Below, piece by piece: positions 17,696-27,848 of a DNA stretch of 64,000 bases; position 1 is the stretch's first letter; each line of letters begins with the position of its first letter. The notes under the pieces were generated by a model. That model saw only the letters and a list, made by a program, of their open reading frames with translations, searched no databases and was not told the origin of the DNA. The DNA lies in assembly GCA_016214895.1 (NCBI GenBank), contig JACRMR010000002.1, positions 374,001 to 438,000 of the forward strand. Direction: 5' to 3'. The DNA comes from a candidate division KSB1 bacterium. Lineage in GTDB: Bacteria > Electryoneota > RPQS01. A program made the translations under genes and the position numbers.

Positions 17696-18903
17696 CGGCG
17701 ATTGCGGCGATCGACGAATCGACTCCGCCTCCCGTAATTTCGCAAGGGGCCGGGCCGTTGTTCCGTTGTCAAATCGGGCAGAAGCTGACGACCAGCCTCG
17801 ACTCGCTGCGATTGACCGTGGCGATGTCGGTTCCGTACGACAACCTTGTTTTCTTGCGATCGGATTCCGGTTTTCAGGCGCAGTTTGAACTGGTCACCTC
17901 ACTGTTTCGCGACGGAACCGGACTGGTTTCGGAGAAGATTCGGACCGTCACGGTGGACGCGCAGCAGTATGCCGAAACCAATAGCCGCACGCGGAACGCC
18001 GTGCATGTCGATGAGTTTGACGTCGTCGCCGGTGAATACAAGGTGCGGGTAACCATGACGGCGGACCGCGAATCGCGTCGCCGGTCGAAGTGGGAGGGGT
18101 CGATCGACGTCGGTGCCAGCGATCCACTGCTGCGAATGTCGGATATCAACTGGGTTTCGGAGGATGCGCAGCTGGCCGAGTTAGGCGTGCCCAGGCTGGT
18201 CGAGGGGTTTTCGACAGGCGAAGAGGATCCGCGCGCACGCATCCAGCTGTTCAGCACGGGTCGAGACTCGATCCGGCTGATCTGGCAGGTGCTGGATCAT
18301 GACAACAAGGTCGCCCTGCGTTCGGAGTCCGCGGTCATGCCCGACTCGACGATTCAAGTGCACGAGTATCAATTTGTACTCGACAGCCTGGCGCCGGCCA
18401 AATATACCCTAAAGGTCGAGGCCGACGGGAATGGGCGACGGGAGACTCGATCGCGTCCGTTCGGGTTGCGCATTCCCGGAATTCCCGCTTCGATCACGGA
18501 CCTCGATATCGCGATCCGACAGCTCAAGTACATCGCCTCAACGTCCGAGAACAAGCAGTTGCGGCAGGCCGTATTCCCCGACCGGGAGCGGCTGTTTCGC
18601 GAGTTCTGGTTGCGACGCGATCCAACGTCGGGGACCGATGAAAATGAATTGATGGATGAGTACTATCACCGCGTTGAGGTCGCCAACGAGAAGTTCGCCA
18701 CGCATCGCGAGGGCTGGGATACCGATCGCGGGCGGGTTTACATTCTATACGGAGAACCCACCGATATCGAACGCCACCCATTCGACTCCGGCTCGCGCCC
18801 CTATGAGATCTGGTACTATAGTTCGATTGCTCGCATGTTCGTGTTTGTGGACTACACCGGGTTCGGCGATTACACCTTGACCGGACCGGAGTGGGGATAC
18901 TGA
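17656..18903 (+). CDS. GWxTD domain-containing exported protein
   Basis: A 415-residue protein with an N-terminal signal peptide (MWKLCIACTLAALTAIAA) and, near the C-terminus, the GWDTDRGRVYILYGEPTDIE segment that defines the GWxTD domain, a family of unknown function widespread in FCB-group genomes. The middle resembles beta-sandwich modules. The ATG at 17656 has GAGGTG four bases upstream and lies inside rimO, giving a 40-base overlap in another frame. The product ends in GPEWGY one base before the TTG of the next gene. Its function is not known. Confidence 0.85.
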   Translation: MWKLCIACTLAALTAIAAIDESTPPPVISQGAGPLFRCQIGQKLTTSLDSLRLTVAMSVPYDNLVFLRSDSGFQAQFELVTSLFRDGTGLVSEKIRTVTVDAQQYAETNSRTRNAVHVDEFDVVAGEYKVRVTMTADRESRRRSKWEGSIDVGASDPLLRMSDINWVSEDAQLAELGVPRLVEGFSTGEEDPRARIQLFSTGRDSIRLIWQVLDHDNKVALRSESAVMPDSTIQVHEYQFVLDSLAPAKYTLKVEADGNGRRETRSRPFGLRIPGIPASITDLDIAIRQLKYIASTSENKQLRQAVFPDRERLFREFWLRRDPTSGTDENELMDEYYHRVEVANEKFATHREGWDTDRGRVYILYGEPTDIERHPFDSGSRPYEIWYYSSIARMFVFVDYTGFGDYTLTGPEWGY

Positions 18904-18904
18904 G

Positions 18905-19843
18905 TTGATTCTGCCGCGACCGCTGCAGCGCGGAGGTACCATCGGCATCTGCGCGCCGGCGGGCCCGGTCAAGCCGGAACGACTTGCGCGAGCCGTCCGG
19001 GAGATCGAAGCCAGCGGATTTCGAGTCGTTCTGTCGGAACAAGTGCTCGGCAATATCGGGCTGTTTTCGGCGCCCGACGAGACTCGCGGCGCAGAACTCC
19101 TGCAGATGTTTCAGCGTGCGGATGTGGATGCCGTCTTCTGTGCCCGAGGCGGCGTGGGTTCGAGTCGTTTGCTCGAGTTGCTGGACTGGCAGCGGATTGC
19201 CGAGGTTCGGAAGCCGTTGGTGGGACTTTCCGACACCACGGTGTTGCAATGGGTATTATGGCAGCGCACCGGACTGGTGAGCTTCGCGGGTCCGTTGGCA
19301 GTGGAGTGGGATGGAGCGCTCAGCGCGGCAACTCGAGATCATTGCACGAATTTACTGGCGGGTCGGCAGTGCGACAATCTCCTCTCCGCCTTTCCCGGGC
19401 GCGGACGAGTGTTGCGCCGCGGCAGGCAAGACCGCGTGACCGCGCCACTGCTCCCCGGGAATCTAACCATGATCACGACGCTGCTGGGGACTCCCTATCT
19501 GCCCGACCTGCGCGATGTGGCCTTATTGGTGGAGGATATCCATGAACCGCCGCACCGTGTGGACCGCATGTTCTTCCATCTCCGAAATGCCGGGGTGCTT
19601 AACTCTCTGGCGGCGCTCTTGATCGGCGATTTCGGCGACGGAAGCGTTTCCGTTGATGCAGATTCTATCGAACGATCCGCGCTCGCTGCCGCGGCCGGCA
19701 CCGATTATCCGATTCTAACCGACATTCCGTTCGGCCACGGTCCGGACCGCATGTCGCTACCCATCGGCGGCAATGTCCAGATCAGTTGTCAGGAGTTGCG
19801 AATGCAATGGATCGACACGCTCGACGGGGAGCCGTCAACGTGA
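18905..19843 (+). CDS. ldcA: Muramoyltetrapeptide LD-carboxypeptidase (peptidase family S66)
   Basis: The enzyme removes the terminal D-alanine from murein tetrapeptides during cell-wall recycling. The 312-residue product has GICAPAGP at the start, ARGGVGSSRLLE, GLSDTT with the presumed nucleophile Ser109, LVEDIHEPPHRVDRM (Glu210 or Glu214 in the charge relay), and FGHGPDRMSLPIG with His278. These match the S66 Ser-Glu-His arrangement. It starts at TTG 18905, directly after the GWxTD gene, and overlaps purN by four bases. Confidence 0.9.
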   Translation: MILPRPLQRGGTIGICAPAGPVKPERLARAVREIEASGFRVVLSEQVLGNIGLFSAPDETRGAELLQMFQRADVDAVFCARGGVGSSRLLELLDWQRIAEVRKPLVGLSDTTVLQWVLWQRTGLVSFAGPLAVEWDGALSAATRDHCTNLLAGRQCDNLLSAFPGRGRVLRRGRQDRVTAPLLPGNLTMITTLLGTPYLPDLRDVALLVEDIHEPPHRVDRMFFHLRNAGVLNSLAALLIGDFGDGSVSVDADSIERSALAAAAGTDYPILTDIPFGHGPDRMSLPIGGNVQISCQELRMQWIDTLDGEPST

Positions 19844-20478
19844 AGCCGCTCCGCATCGCATGCTTCGTGTCGGGGAACGGTACGCTGTTTGAGCACATCG
19901 CTCGGAAGTGTCTGCAAAAGGAGATCCCGGCAACGGTTGTCGTCGTGATCTCGTCGTCGAGCACTGCGAAGGCGTTGGAACGGGCCGCGGCGCTGGAAAT
20001 CCCGGCCGAGGTTGTGCGACGGGGCGCGGACGAAAGTGATGATGTGTATGCCACGAGGCTGCTCGACACGCTCCGCAAGTATCAGGTGAACTTCATCTGC
20101 CTCGCGGGTTTCCTGAAATTGTTGCCCGCGCAGTTGATCCGCGAGTATTCCGGCCGGGTCTTGAATATCCATCCCGCCTTGCTGCCCGCTTTCGGCGGCA
20201 AAGGGATGTACGGGCGGCGGGTGCATGAAGCGGTGATCGATTCCGGTGTGCGGGTCTCGGGAGCAACCGTGCATCTCGTCGATGAGGAATTCGATCACGG
20301 TCCCATCGTTGCCCAACGCGCCGTGTTTGTGCATGCTGACGACAATCCGGATACGCTTGCGGAACGGGTGCACGCCGTCGAATTTGACCTTTATGCGCAG
20401 GCGGTCACATGGTTTGCGCAATCCCGCGTCCGGATTGACGGACGCAAAGTTACGATCCTTCCTCTATATTCCAAATGA
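19840..20478 (+). CDS. purN: Phosphoribosylglycinamide formyltransferase
   Basis: PurN formylates GAR from 10-formyl-THF in purine synthesis. The 212-residue product starts KPLRIACFVSGNGTLFEHI and has NIHPALLPAFGGKGMYG with the catalytic Asn-His pair, then VHLVDEEFDHGPIVAQ with the catalytic Asp. The GTG at 19840 overlaps the ldcA stop and gives the usual start; the frame is open to 19786 but the extra residues are unconserved. It overlaps purH by four bases, so the last steps of the pathway are linked. Confidence 0.95.
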   Translation: MKPLRIACFVSGNGTLFEHIARKCLQKEIPATVVVVISSSSTAKALERAAALEIPAEVVRRGADESDDVYATRLLDTLRKYQVNFICLAGFLKLLPAQLIREYSGRVLNIHPALLPAFGGKGMYGRRVHEAVIDSGVRVSGATVHLVDEEFDHGPIVAQRAVFVHADDNPDTLAERVHAVEFDLYAQAVTWFAQSRVRIDGRKVTILPLYSK

Positions 20479-22013
20479 TACGGATTCGTCGCGCTCTGCT
20501 GAGCGTTTCTGATAAGTCAGGGTTGATCGAGTTGGGACAGGAGTTATTGCGGCACGGCGTAGAATTGATCGCGAGCGGAGGAACCGCCGCCGCGCTCGAA
20601 AAGGCCGGATTGGCCGTCACGCCGGTGGAGAAATGGACAGGCTCGCCGGAGGCGATGGAAGGGCGCATCAAGACTCTGCATCCGCGGATTCACGGCGGTT
20701 TGCTGGCGCGCCGCGACCATCCCGGTGATCTCGCCGATATGGGACGCCTCGGACTTGATTTTATCGATCTCGTTGTCATCAATTTCTATCCGTTTGAACA
20801 GACCCTGGCGGCGGGCAAGCCCGAACACGAGATCATCGAGGCGATTGATGTAGGCGGACCCTCCATGATGCGAGCCGCCGTGAAGAACGCGCAGCATGTC
20901 GTTGCCGTGTGCGACCCGTCACAGTACGGCGAGTTGTCGGCGCTGCTTGCGGAATGGCACGGCGAGGTTCCCGAGGAGTTCAGCAAACGCTGCGCGGCGA
21001 GCGCCTTCGCGCGCATGGTGGCCTATGACAGCGCGATTGCGGCGTGGCTCAACGGAGGAGAACTGGAGCCGTTGCCGCTACGGCGCGTGCGGGGACTGCG
21101 CTATGGCGAGAACCCGCATCAGCAGGCGTGGCTGTATGCCCGGGCCGGTGAACCGGCGGCGGGACTCGTTGCCGCGGATCAGCTCGGTGGCAAGGAGCTT
21201 TCGTACAACAATTTCCTCGACGCCGACGGCGCCTTGAAGCTGTTACGCGAGTTTGATGAGCCTGCGGCCGTTATCGTCAAGCATGTTACGCCGTGCGGAG
21301 TTGGTGTCGGAGGCAACCTCTCTGAAGCGGTAACGCTGGCGCTGCAAACCGACCGGACGTCGGCGTTCGGAGGGATTGTCGCATTCAACCGCGAGCTGGA
21401 TGCAGAAGCCGCCGAAGTGTTAGCGGAGATCTTCCTGGAGATCATCCTTGCTCCCGCTTTCAGCGACGCGGCGCGAGCGGTTTTGTCGAAGAAGAAAGCG
21501 CTGCGGCTGCTCGAGTTCGATTGGGATGAACTGAAACGACCGTTTGCTTCACGCGAACTTCGCGCAATCTGGGGTGGCTATTTGCGACAGACACCGGATG
21601 ACGAATTGCCAGAGCTTGACAACCATAAGGTCGTCACCAGGCGTGCGCCAACTCCGACCGAACTCGCGGCCATGAGATTGGGCTGGAAAGTCTGCAAGCA
21701 CGTGCGTTCGAATGCGATCGTTTTCGCCGATGAGCGACACACCCTCGGGATCGGCGCCGGGCAGATGTCGCGCGTGGACTCCGCCGAACTCGCGGTCAAG
21801 AAAGCCAGAATGGCACCCCTCGAGCTCAAGGGCTCGGCTTGCGCATCGGACGCCTTCTTCCCGTTTCGTGACGGCTTGGAAATCGCGGCCAAAGCCGGAG
21901 CGACCGCGATTATCCAGCCGGGCGGCAGCGTGCGCGACGCGGAAGTGATCGCCGCCGCCGACGAACAGAATCTCGCGATGGTCTTCACCGGACGCCGACA
22001 CTTCAGACATTAA
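20475..22013 (+). CDS. purH: Bifunctional AICAR transformylase/IMP cyclohydrolase
   Basis: PurH performs the last two steps of IMP synthesis. The 512-residue product has the N-terminal MGS-like cyclohydrolase domain (SDKSGLIELGQELLRHG, GRIKTLHPRIHGG, about residues 1-190) and the C-terminal transformylase domain with RYGENPHQQ, KHVTPCGVGVG, SAFGGIVAFNRELD and GAGQMSRVDS. The C-terminus GRRHFRH is typical. The length is normal. The ATG at 20475 overlaps the purN stop. Confidence 0.97.
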   Translation: MIRIRRALLSVSDKSGLIELGQELLRHGVELIASGGTAAALEKAGLAVTPVEKWTGSPEAMEGRIKTLHPRIHGGLLARRDHPGDLADMGRLGLDFIDLVVINFYPFEQTLAAGKPEHEIIEAIDVGGPSMMRAAVKNAQHVVAVCDPSQYGELSALLAEWHGEVPEEFSKRCAASAFARMVAYDSAIAAWLNGGELEPLPLRRVRGLRYGENPHQQAWLYARAGEPAAGLVAADQLGGKELSYNNFLDADGALKLLREFDEPAAVIVKHVTPCGVGVGGNLSEAVTLALQTDRTSAFGGIVAFNRELDAEAAEVLAEIFLEIILAPAFSDAARAVLSKKKALRLLEFDWDELKRPFASRELRAIWGGYLRQTPDDELPELDNHKVVTRRAPTPTELAAMRLGWKVCKHVRSNAIVFADERHTLGIGAGQMSRVDSAELAVKKARMAPLELKGSACASDAFFPFRDGLEIAAKAGATAIIQPGGSVRDAEVIAAADEQNLAMVFTGRRHFRH

Positions 22014-22074
22014 TTCGATCATCAGGATGTTGCTGAGTGATAACCTGACGCACAGCCGAAAACCGGACCCCACC

Positions 22075-22410
22075 ATGCAATGGCCTAACAATCTCGACCG
22101 CCCGCTCTACATCCGCCCCTCCTCGCGCGTGCGCTATCTGGGCAAGGACTACATTGTCAAACGCGATATCAAGGGTGCCATTTACCAGCTGATCGGGCGC
22201 ATGACGCGTAAACTGCCGTCCATCAAGGACGCGATGGACGCGACGCGCAATCAGAAACTCGTCTGTCAGTGGGGCGGCTACTACTCGATCTACGTGCGGG
22301 TTGACGACGAACAAAAACCGATGATTCTGAACTACCTCTGGGCGGAGGAGAAAAAGCGCGGAATTCAACCGCCCGATTTGAAGCAGATTATGCTGGCCGA
22401 CGAGGGATGA
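22075..22410 (+). CDS. Conserved-looking small protein of unknown function
   Basis: A 111-residue protein, if translation starts at ATG 22075, which has GGA seven bases upstream. An in-frame ATG at 22027 would add 16 residues. I do not recognise a family. It has no signal peptide or membrane segment, is rich in Arg and Lys with aromatic patches (RPLYIRPSSRVRYLGKDYIV, WGGYYSIYVRVDDE), and looks like a compact mixed alpha/beta cytosolic protein. It sits between purH and mreB on the same strand. Codon use resembles its neighbours, so it is probably a real gene. Confidence 0.65.
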   Translation: MQWPNNLDRPLYIRPSSRVRYLGKDYIVKRDIKGAIYQLIGRMTRKLPSIKDAMDATRNQKLVCQWGGYYSIYVRVDDEQKPMILNYLWAEEKKRGIQPPDLKQIMLADEG

Positions 22411-22460
22411 GGCTCACCTGCGATCCGATGCCGATTCATTCACCCACTTTTTTCTCGTAA

Positions 22461-23504
<1,044 letters not shown>

Positions 23505-23510
23505 TAACCC

Positions 23511-24350
23511 ATGCGGAGTTCGCCGCGGCTATTCGTTCCGCGCCTCGATTGGATTATCCTCCTGATCACGGTCGGCTTCTCGCTGACCCTTCTCTTTTTC
23601 AGTAAGAGTCCGGCGGTGAACGGAGTCAAGCGCGAACTGGGCACGGGGTTGGCCTATCTCGCAAAACCGCTGGTGCAGTTGCGACGGGCCTTCGATGTCT
23701 TTCGCGAAAACGCGGAGCTCCGCGAACTCTCGATCGACCTGAGCCGCGAGAACGGTGAATTGCGGGCGATGACCCTGGAAAATGAGCGGCTGCGAGGCAT
23801 GCTCGCGTTTCGCAATCGGTTTCCGTACGAGATGCTCAGTGCGAGCGTGATTGCTCATCCCGGGATTGAAATCGGCGGCAAATTGATCGTGGATCGCGGG
23901 AAGAAGGACGGGCTGCGAATGAACGCAGCGGTGGTCGCCCCTGCCGGCTTGGTGGGAAAGGTGGTGGAAGTCGCGAATCACACAGCGCTTGTGCAGACGC
24001 TCGTCGGTAACACCTATGGCGTATCCGTCATGGTTGAACGCAGCCGGGCGATGGGAATCCTGCGCTGGCTGGGACCCGGAGAGTGGACCATCGTGGGTCT
24101 GGCGACCGGGGAAGACATCACCGTCGGGGATCTGATCCTTACGACAGGCGCTGGATTCGTGTTCCCCGCGGGCATTCGCGTGGGCGTCGTGTCGGAGATC
24201 CGCGCGCAGGCCGAGCCCGGCAGCGGGTTCAGCCGCGTTCAGCCGTTTGTCCGGTTCAATTCCGTGGAAGAGCTGTTCGTCGTAACCACGAGCCACCCGG
24301 GAACTCCAGCCGTTGAGGACTCGGTCGTGACCACGGGGACAGAGCCATGA
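23511..24350 (+). CDS. mreC: Rod shape-determining protein MreC
   Basis: MreC is the periplasmic scaffold that activates PBP2-RodA. The 279-residue product has a basic N-terminus, one transmembrane helix (about residues 12-31), a coiled coil (FDVFRENAELRELSIDLSRE, about 55-100) and the beta-rich domain with IVDRGKKDGLRMNAAVVAPAGLVGKV and ITTGAGFVFPAGIRVG-like segments. It follows mreB by six bases and overlaps mreD by four bases. Confidence 0.94.
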   Translation: MRSSPRLFVPRLDWIILLITVGFSLTLLFFSKSPAVNGVKRELGTGLAYLAKPLVQLRRAFDVFRENAELRELSIDLSRENGELRAMTLENERLRGMLAFRNRFPYEMLSASVIAHPGIEIGGKLIVDRGKKDGLRMNAAVVAPAGLVGKVVEVANHTALVQTLVGNTYGVSVMVERSRAMGILRWLGPGEWTIVGLATGEDITVGDLILTTGAGFVFPAGIRVGVVSEIRAQAEPGSGFSRVQPFVRFNSVEELFVVTTSHPGTPAVEDSVVTTGTEP

Positions 24351-24823
24351 GCTACATGACCCTGGCATTCGTGGGCGTGTCTCTCTTACTGCTCGATGTA
24401 TCGATCGGAGGATTGCTGACTATTGGTGCGACGCTGGTCCAACCTTCGCTGACGCTGCCATTCGTCGTCTATGTCGGTCTGCAACTTGGTCCGATTGCCG
24501 GAACGCTGACAGGCGCCGGGATCGGTCTGGGATTCGATCTGCTGAGTAGCGGGCCGCTGGGTGGCAGCGTGTTCGCCTACTCTGTCGTCGGGTTTTTCTG
24601 CGGCAAACTCTGGGACGAAGTCTCCTTTCGCCTGCTCTGGCCGTGGGGCGCCTTCTTGCTGGTCAGCGCACTGTTCAGTGAGAGTGTGGCCTACTACCTC
24701 TTTGCGCGCGGCGCGGGGACGAACTTCCTGCCGTTGTTCTGGCAAAGCGGCGCGCCCGCCGCGGCCTACACGACCCTGCTCGGGTTGTTGTGGTTCCTCT
24801 CGCCATTGCACAGGACGCGCTGA
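24347..24823 (+). CDS. mreD: Rod shape-determining protein MreD
   Basis: A 158-residue, almost wholly hydrophobic protein with five or six membrane segments, matching MreD in size and in its place between mreC and mrdA. GFDLLSSGPLGGSVFAYSVVGFF resembles the family's conserved DlLSG.PLG core. MreD is an inner-membrane partner of MreC. It overlaps mreC by four bases and the next start is three bases after its stop. Confidence 0.92.
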   Translation: MSYMTLAFVGVSLLLLDVSIGGLLTIGATLVQPSLTLPFVVYVGLQLGPIAGTLTGAGIGLGFDLLSSGPLGGSVFAYSVVGFFCGKLWDEVSFRLLWPWGAFLLVSALFSESVAYYLFARGAGTNFLPLFWQSGAPAAAYTTLLGLLWFLSPLHRTR

Positions 24824-24825
24824 GG

Positions 24826-26634
24826 ATGGCGAATCAAACGTCCGGCGAGACGATTCGCTATTTCAGCTTTCTCGGTATCGTCGCCGCGCTGTTTTGCGTG
24901 CTCGGGGTCCGGCTGTTTGAGCTGCAGGTATTGCAGGGAAACGAGTATCGCGAGAAGTCGGACAGCAATCGCATCAGGCTTGTGGAAACGACACCACCGC
25001 GCGGCGTCATGCGCGATCGCCACGGCCGCCTGCTGCTGACGAATCGTGCGTCCTATTCGTGTTGGGGAGTTCCCCGCGAACTCTGGAATGACCGAGCGGG
25101 GTTGGAGCTGCTCAGCGGCGCGATGCGGAAAAACACCGAATTCGTCCGGCAAAACATGATCAAGCCGTTCCGCTCGACATTCCAGCCCATGCGCATCGAG
25201 CGTGACCTGAGCTTCGGCCAGTTGTCCGCCTTTGAAGAAATGCGCGACCGGATCCCGGGTGCATTCTTGGAACTGGAGCAGCAGCGATATTACTCGCGTT
25301 CACTGGCGGCCCACGCGCTGGGATACGTCAGCGAGGTTTCCAAGGACGAGCTGGAAAAATTCCCCTATGCCAGAGTGGGCGATCTGGTCGGGAAGCGCGG
25401 ATTGGAGCGCATCTACGACGAAGCGCTGCGCGGCGTGCCGGGACGGCGGTTTTCAATTGTCAATGCACATGGGCAGGAAATCGCCGACGAGGACAAGCTC
25501 GACCGCATCGAACCGATTGCCGGCAAGGAACTTTGGCTGTCGATTGACGCCGACGTACAGGCGCTGGCGGAATCGTTGATGACGGGCAAGATCGGCGCGG
25601 TGGTGGCGATGGACGTGCGAAACGGCGGAGTCGTGTGCATGGCCAGCGCACCGACCTACGACCCGCAGGTGTTCGCCGGGCGGATTGACTCCAAAGAGTG
25701 GAATCGGTTGCTGACGGATCCGCAGAAACCGATGCTGAACCGCGCGTCGCAGACCATGTATCCGCCCGGCTCGACAATCAAGATGGCGATGCTGACCGAG
25801 GCGCTCGAAAGCAAGACCATCACGCCCGCCTTCACCGCCAGCTGTCCCGGCCATTACACCGTCGGAAATCGCACCTTTAAGTGCTGGAACAAGAAGGGAC
25901 ATGGAAGCGTCAACGTCTATCGCGCGATCGAAGAAAGTTGCGACGTATTCTTTTACAAAGTAGGAATGATGCTGGGCGCCGACGGCATCAACCGGGCGCT
26001 CGCCCGTTACCACTTCGGCACGAAAACCGGCGTCGATCAAACGTCTGAGGCGGATGGGCTGATTCCTTCCGAGGCATACTACAACAAGCGCTACGGTCCC
26101 AGCGGCTGGACCAAAGGCTTCATCCCCTCCATCGCGATCGGTCAGGGCGAAGTGCTGGTGACGCCCCTCCAACTTTGCGCCTACGCATGCGCCGTGGGCG
26201 ACGGAAAAGTCTGGAAGAAGCCATTTCTGGTCAGCGGGGTGTACGATCCACAGACCAAGACACTCCAGAAACGTGAGGCGCCGCCCGGAGAGCCGCTGAG
26301 CTGCTCCCCTGAAAACATGGCAATTGTGCGCGAAGGCGCCCGGCGGGTCGTCTGGGGCGGGGGCGGAACCGCCAGGCGGCAGCAGGATGAGGATTGTCCG
26401 ATTGCCGGAAAGACCGGAACCGCGCAGAATGCACATGGCGACGACCACGCCTGGTTCGTGGGATATGCGCCGTACGATGACCCGATTGTCGCATGTTGCG
26501 TGCTGGTTGAGTTCGGCGAACACGGTTCGTCTGCTGCCGCACCGATCGCCAAAGAGGTTATGCGGGCCTTCGTGCTTTCCGAACGCGGGATAGACAACCC
26601 GCCGATCAGCGCTAATCTCGCGACGGCCGAATGA
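24826..26634 (+). CDS. mrdA: Penicillin-binding protein 2 (elongasome transpeptidase)
   Basis: PBP2 cross-links new peptidoglycan during elongation, working with RodA. The 602-residue product has one N-terminal membrane helix (about 10-32), the pedestal domain (TPPRGVMRDRHGRLLLTN), and the transpeptidase domain with STIK (Ser316, Lys319), SCD (371-373, the SxD form common in PBP2) and KTGT (529-532). The ATG at 24826 is three bases after mreD and follows GAGG; the open frame upstream to 24790 lies within mreD. It overlaps rodA by four bases. Confidence 0.96.
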   Translation: MANQTSGETIRYFSFLGIVAALFCVLGVRLFELQVLQGNEYREKSDSNRIRLVETTPPRGVMRDRHGRLLLTNRASYSCWGVPRELWNDRAGLELLSGAMRKNTEFVRQNMIKPFRSTFQPMRIERDLSFGQLSAFEEMRDRIPGAFLELEQQRYYSRSLAAHALGYVSEVSKDELEKFPYARVGDLVGKRGLERIYDEALRGVPGRRFSIVNAHGQEIADEDKLDRIEPIAGKELWLSIDADVQALAESLMTGKIGAVVAMDVRNGGVVCMASAPTYDPQVFAGRIDSKEWNRLLTDPQKPMLNRASQTMYPPGSTIKMAMLTEALESKTITPAFTASCPGHYTVGNRTFKCWNKKGHGSVNVYRAIEESCDVFFYKVGMMLGADGINRALARYHFGTKTGVDQTSEADGLIPSEAYYNKRYGPSGWTKGFIPSIAIGQGEVLVTPLQLCAYACAVGDGKVWKKPFLVSGVYDPQTKTLQKREAPPGEPLSCSPENMAIVREGARRVVWGGGGTARRQQDEDCPIAGKTGTAQNAHGDDHAWFVGYAPYDDPIVACCVLVEFGEHGSSAAAPIAKEVMRAFVLSERGIDNPPISANLATAE

Positions 26635-27848
26635 GTGGACGGTATCAGTTCCCCGATCCCTGGATCCTGATCTCAGTGCTCGGCCTCGTCGGAATCGGTT
26701 TGCTGGCCAATTACTCCACGAGCTTTGCCGAAGGCGAATTGGAATTCACCCATTTCTATCGGCAGTTGTTGTGGGCCACGATCGGCGGCGGCTTGATGAT
26801 CATGACCGTGGCAATTCCGCTTCGCGTGTTCCAGTCGTTCGCCTACGTCATCTATATCATCGGCGTGCTGTCGCTAATCGGTGTAATGTTCTTCGGCCAC
26901 GTTGAAATGGGGGCGAGACGCTGGATCGACTTGGGAGCCTTTCGACTCCAACCTTCGGAGTTTGCCAAGGTCACGACCCTGCTGGGAGTCGCGAGGTTTC
27001 TGACCGACTTTCCACGCGACATCGGCAAGGCCTGGGTGACCATCGTCGCCGTCGCGACGTGCGTGGTGCCGATGGGGTTGATTCTCGTAGAACCCGATCT
27101 CGGGACATCGCTCGTGTTCCCGATGGTCATGTTTTGCCTGCTGGCGTGGGCGGGAATCCCGTTCTGGCACCTGGTCTTGCTACTGACTCCCGTGTTGGCG
27201 GTGCTGACATTCTGGCACCAAACACTCCACATCGCTACGCTCGCTGCAATCGTGGCAGCCATCTTTTTCAGCCGGCGGAGACTGGTGCCCCTCGCACTCG
27301 CGGTCATTGTCTTTCTGTCCGTCGGCTCGGCGACGCCGCACCTCTGGGGCAAACTGCACCCCTATCAACAGAAGCGACTCCTGACATTTATCAACCCGGA
27401 AGCCGATCCGCTGGGATCCGCGTATCAGTTGATCCAATCCAAGATCGCGATTGGTTCCGGCGGGATCACCGGCAAGGGCTTCTTGCACGGCACGCAAACG
27501 CAGTTGAAGTTCCTGCCGGAAGGTCATACCGATTTCATCTTCAGCGCGTGGGGCGAAGAATTCGGTTTCGCCGGCACGCTGGTCGTGGCCGTGCTGTTCT
27601 TCATCCTGTTTGTCCGGGCGATGCGGTTAGCTCAGCGCTGCCACAATCCATTCTATTCATCAGTGGCCGCCGGCGGCGCTTGCCTGATCACGGCACAGGT
27701 ACTGACTAATCTGCTGATGACCGTAGGATTCCTGCCCGTAACCGGAGTGCCCTTGCCGTTCGTGAGCTATGGTGGGAGTTCTTTGTTGAACATGTTGACC
27801 TTGTCCGGATTGATGTTGTCAGTAAGCGTGCGGTGGCGAGAGTACTGA
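26631..27848 (+). CDS. rodA: Peptidoglycan glycosyltransferase RodA (SEDS family)
   Basis: RodA polymerises lipid II in the elongasome. The 405-residue product has about ten membrane segments and the SEDS landmarks GARRWIDLGAFRLQPSEFAK, LVEPDLGTSL, GSGGITGKGFLHGTQTQLKF with LPEGHTDFIF, and GVPLPFVSYGGSS. These place it with RodA rather than FtsW, as does its position after PBP2. Its end overlaps the start of the M23 peptidase gene by 16 bases. Confidence 0.96.
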   Translation: MSGRYQFPDPWILISVLGLVGIGLLANYSTSFAEGELEFTHFYRQLLWATIGGGLMIMTVAIPLRVFQSFAYVIYIIGVLSLIGVMFFGHVEMGARRWIDLGAFRLQPSEFAKVTTLLGVARFLTDFPRDIGKAWVTIVAVATCVVPMGLILVEPDLGTSLVFPMVMFCLLAWAGIPFWHLVLLLTPVLAVLTFWHQTLHIATLAAIVAAIFFSRRRLVPLALAVIVFLSVGSATPHLWGKLHPYQQKRLLTFINPEADPLGSAYQLIQSKIAIGSGGITGKGFLHGTQTQLKFLPEGHTDFIFSAWGEEFGFAGTLVVAVLFFILFVRAMRLAQRCHNPFYSSVAAGGACLITAQVLTNLLMTVGFLPVTGVPLPFVSYGGSSLLNMLTLSGLMLSVSVRWREY

